Shown: in pieces, positions 63,632 through 64,000 of the stretch
Layout of the letters: every line of letters starts with the position of its first letter
Numbering within the stretch: position 1 is the first letter of the stretch
Assembly: GCF_006376685.1 (NCBI RefSeq)
Contig: NZ_VEWL01000002.1
Location: forward strand, 124,001 to 188,000
Reading direction: 5' to 3'
Source of the DNA: Ochrobactrum teleogrylli
GTDB lineage: Bacteria; Pseudomonadota; Alphaproteobacteria; Rhizobiales; Rhizobiaceae
Length of the DNA stretch: 64,000 nt
Made by a program: the position numbers and the translations under genes
The notes under the pieces: generated by a model
Database searches by the model: none
What the model was told of the DNA's origin: nothing
What the model saw: only the letters and a program-made list of their open reading frames with translations

Positions 63632-64000
63632 ATGAAACCTACTGACATAATCGAAATGGCCGCCCCGCCGGTGAAGCGTAGCACCACCGGAAAAGGGCTG
63701 AATGCCGCTGCAAACACTGCCGCCATGAAGCCTGGGCAGTGCATGAAGCGCGATTTCATCCTGTGTTCTGCGGCGCGCGTTTTCTCGCGCGACGGGTTTC
63801 AGGGCGCCAGTATCGACCTGATTGCAAACGAGGCCGGCGTTTCGCGCCAGACCATCTATAACCACTACCGCGATAAGGAAGCTTTGCTTGCCGCTGTGGT
63901 TGAAGACGCCTTGGACCGCATGAATGCAAGCCTGTTTGCCGTGCTATCCACTTTTCCACAGAGCGGTGACAATCTTGAGCGGGATCTGACGGCTTTCGCG
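63632..64000 (+). CDS. TetR/AcrR family regulator, truncated by window end
   Basis: The first 123 codons are visible and open to the window end. After a 35-residue basic extension comes a TetR helix-turn-helix (KRDFILCSAARVFSRDGFQGASIDLIANEAGVSRQTIYNHYRDKEALLAAVV, residues about 39-90). The ligand domain is cut. It is divergent from the Bcr/CflA exporter gene and preceded by a 22-base palindrome, which fits a repressor of that exporter. ATGs at 63656, 63725 and 63743 are alternative starts, of which the last two would place the DNA-binding domain nearer the N-terminus, as is usual. Confidence 0.88.
   Translation, partial: MKPTDIIEMAAPPVKRSTTGKGLNAAANTAAMKPGQCMKRDFILCSAARVFSRDGFQGASIDLIANEAGVSRQTIYNHYRDKEALLAAVVEDALDRMNASLFAVLSTFPQSGDNLERDLTAFA

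Overview
The window is chromosomal DNA of an alphaproteobacterium of the Rhizobiales, most likely the Brucella/Ochrobactrum clade. The evidence is a permuted two-piece ssrA with the tag ANDNKAQGYALAA, a BA14K-type secreted protein, the hflK-hflC-DUF2065-degP block beside folA-thyA, and two copies of a 144-bp palindromic repeat resembling the Brucella Bru-RS elements. Assignment to the Ochrobactrum side of the clade is an inference. Gene density is high, most genes lie on the minus strand, and I see no prophage, insertion sequence or CRISPR array.

Layout. 1-1.5 kb: end of a CPA2 cation:proton antiporter and an LPG-synthase-like membrane protein. 1.7-5.2 kb: RBBP9-like hydrolase facing a sulfate uptake operon (sbp-cysT-cysW) that has no cysA. 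5.3-8.5 kb: 61-aa unknown protein, a TerC-CBS-CorC membrane protein, and a DedA protein. 9-12.7 kb: tRNA-Lys(CTT), secreted EF-hand protein, FucU, and a 725-aa membrane-anchored unknown. 13-18.4 kb: CUT2-type sugar ABC importer with an SDR and a divergent Gfo/Idh/MocA dehydrogenase. 18.4-23.2 kb: cobalamin riboswitch followed by btuB-btuF-btuC-btuD. 23.3-31.1 kb: HlyD / RbbA-like / YhhJ-like export operon, a GHL10 glycosidase-like protein, a universal stress protein and an FMN-binding split-barrel protein, with three FNR/FixK-type boxes. 31.1-34.6 kb: PhzF, endonuclease/phosphatase, NUDIX and BA14K genes. 34.7-47.7 kb: amino-acid and housekeeping genes (aminotransferase, ilvC with a TetR regulator, kup, pdxJ, STAS protein, RecD-like helicase, threonine dehydratase, LysE exporter, ilvI-ilvH). 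47.8-52.9 kb: HerA-like ATPase, diguanylate cyclase, miaA, serB, GNAT. 52.9-60.1 kb: HI0933-type flavoprotein, degP, DUF2065, hflC, hflK, folA, thyA, DUF2853. 60.4-64 kb: secreted M20 peptidase, ssrA, Bcr/CflA exporter and its divergent TetR regulator, cut by the window end.

Regulation is unusually readable. ilvI-ilvH is preceded by a 17-codon leader peptide with an Ile-Ile-Leu-Val-Val run and a terminator, which fits transcription attenuation. The btu genes have a B12 riboswitch. Both TetR genes have a perfect palindrome just upstream. FNR/FixK-like boxes stand before the FMN-binding gene, the RbbA-like export operon and the sulfate operon. Both copies of the 144-bp repeat begin at the stop codon of the upstream minus-strand gene, so they look like 3'-end elements.

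Gene starts were chosen from Shine-Dalgarno spacing, overlap with the previous gene and signal peptides. Uncertain starts are noted in the entries. Substrates of the transporters and the roles of the unknown proteins are inferences from family membership.
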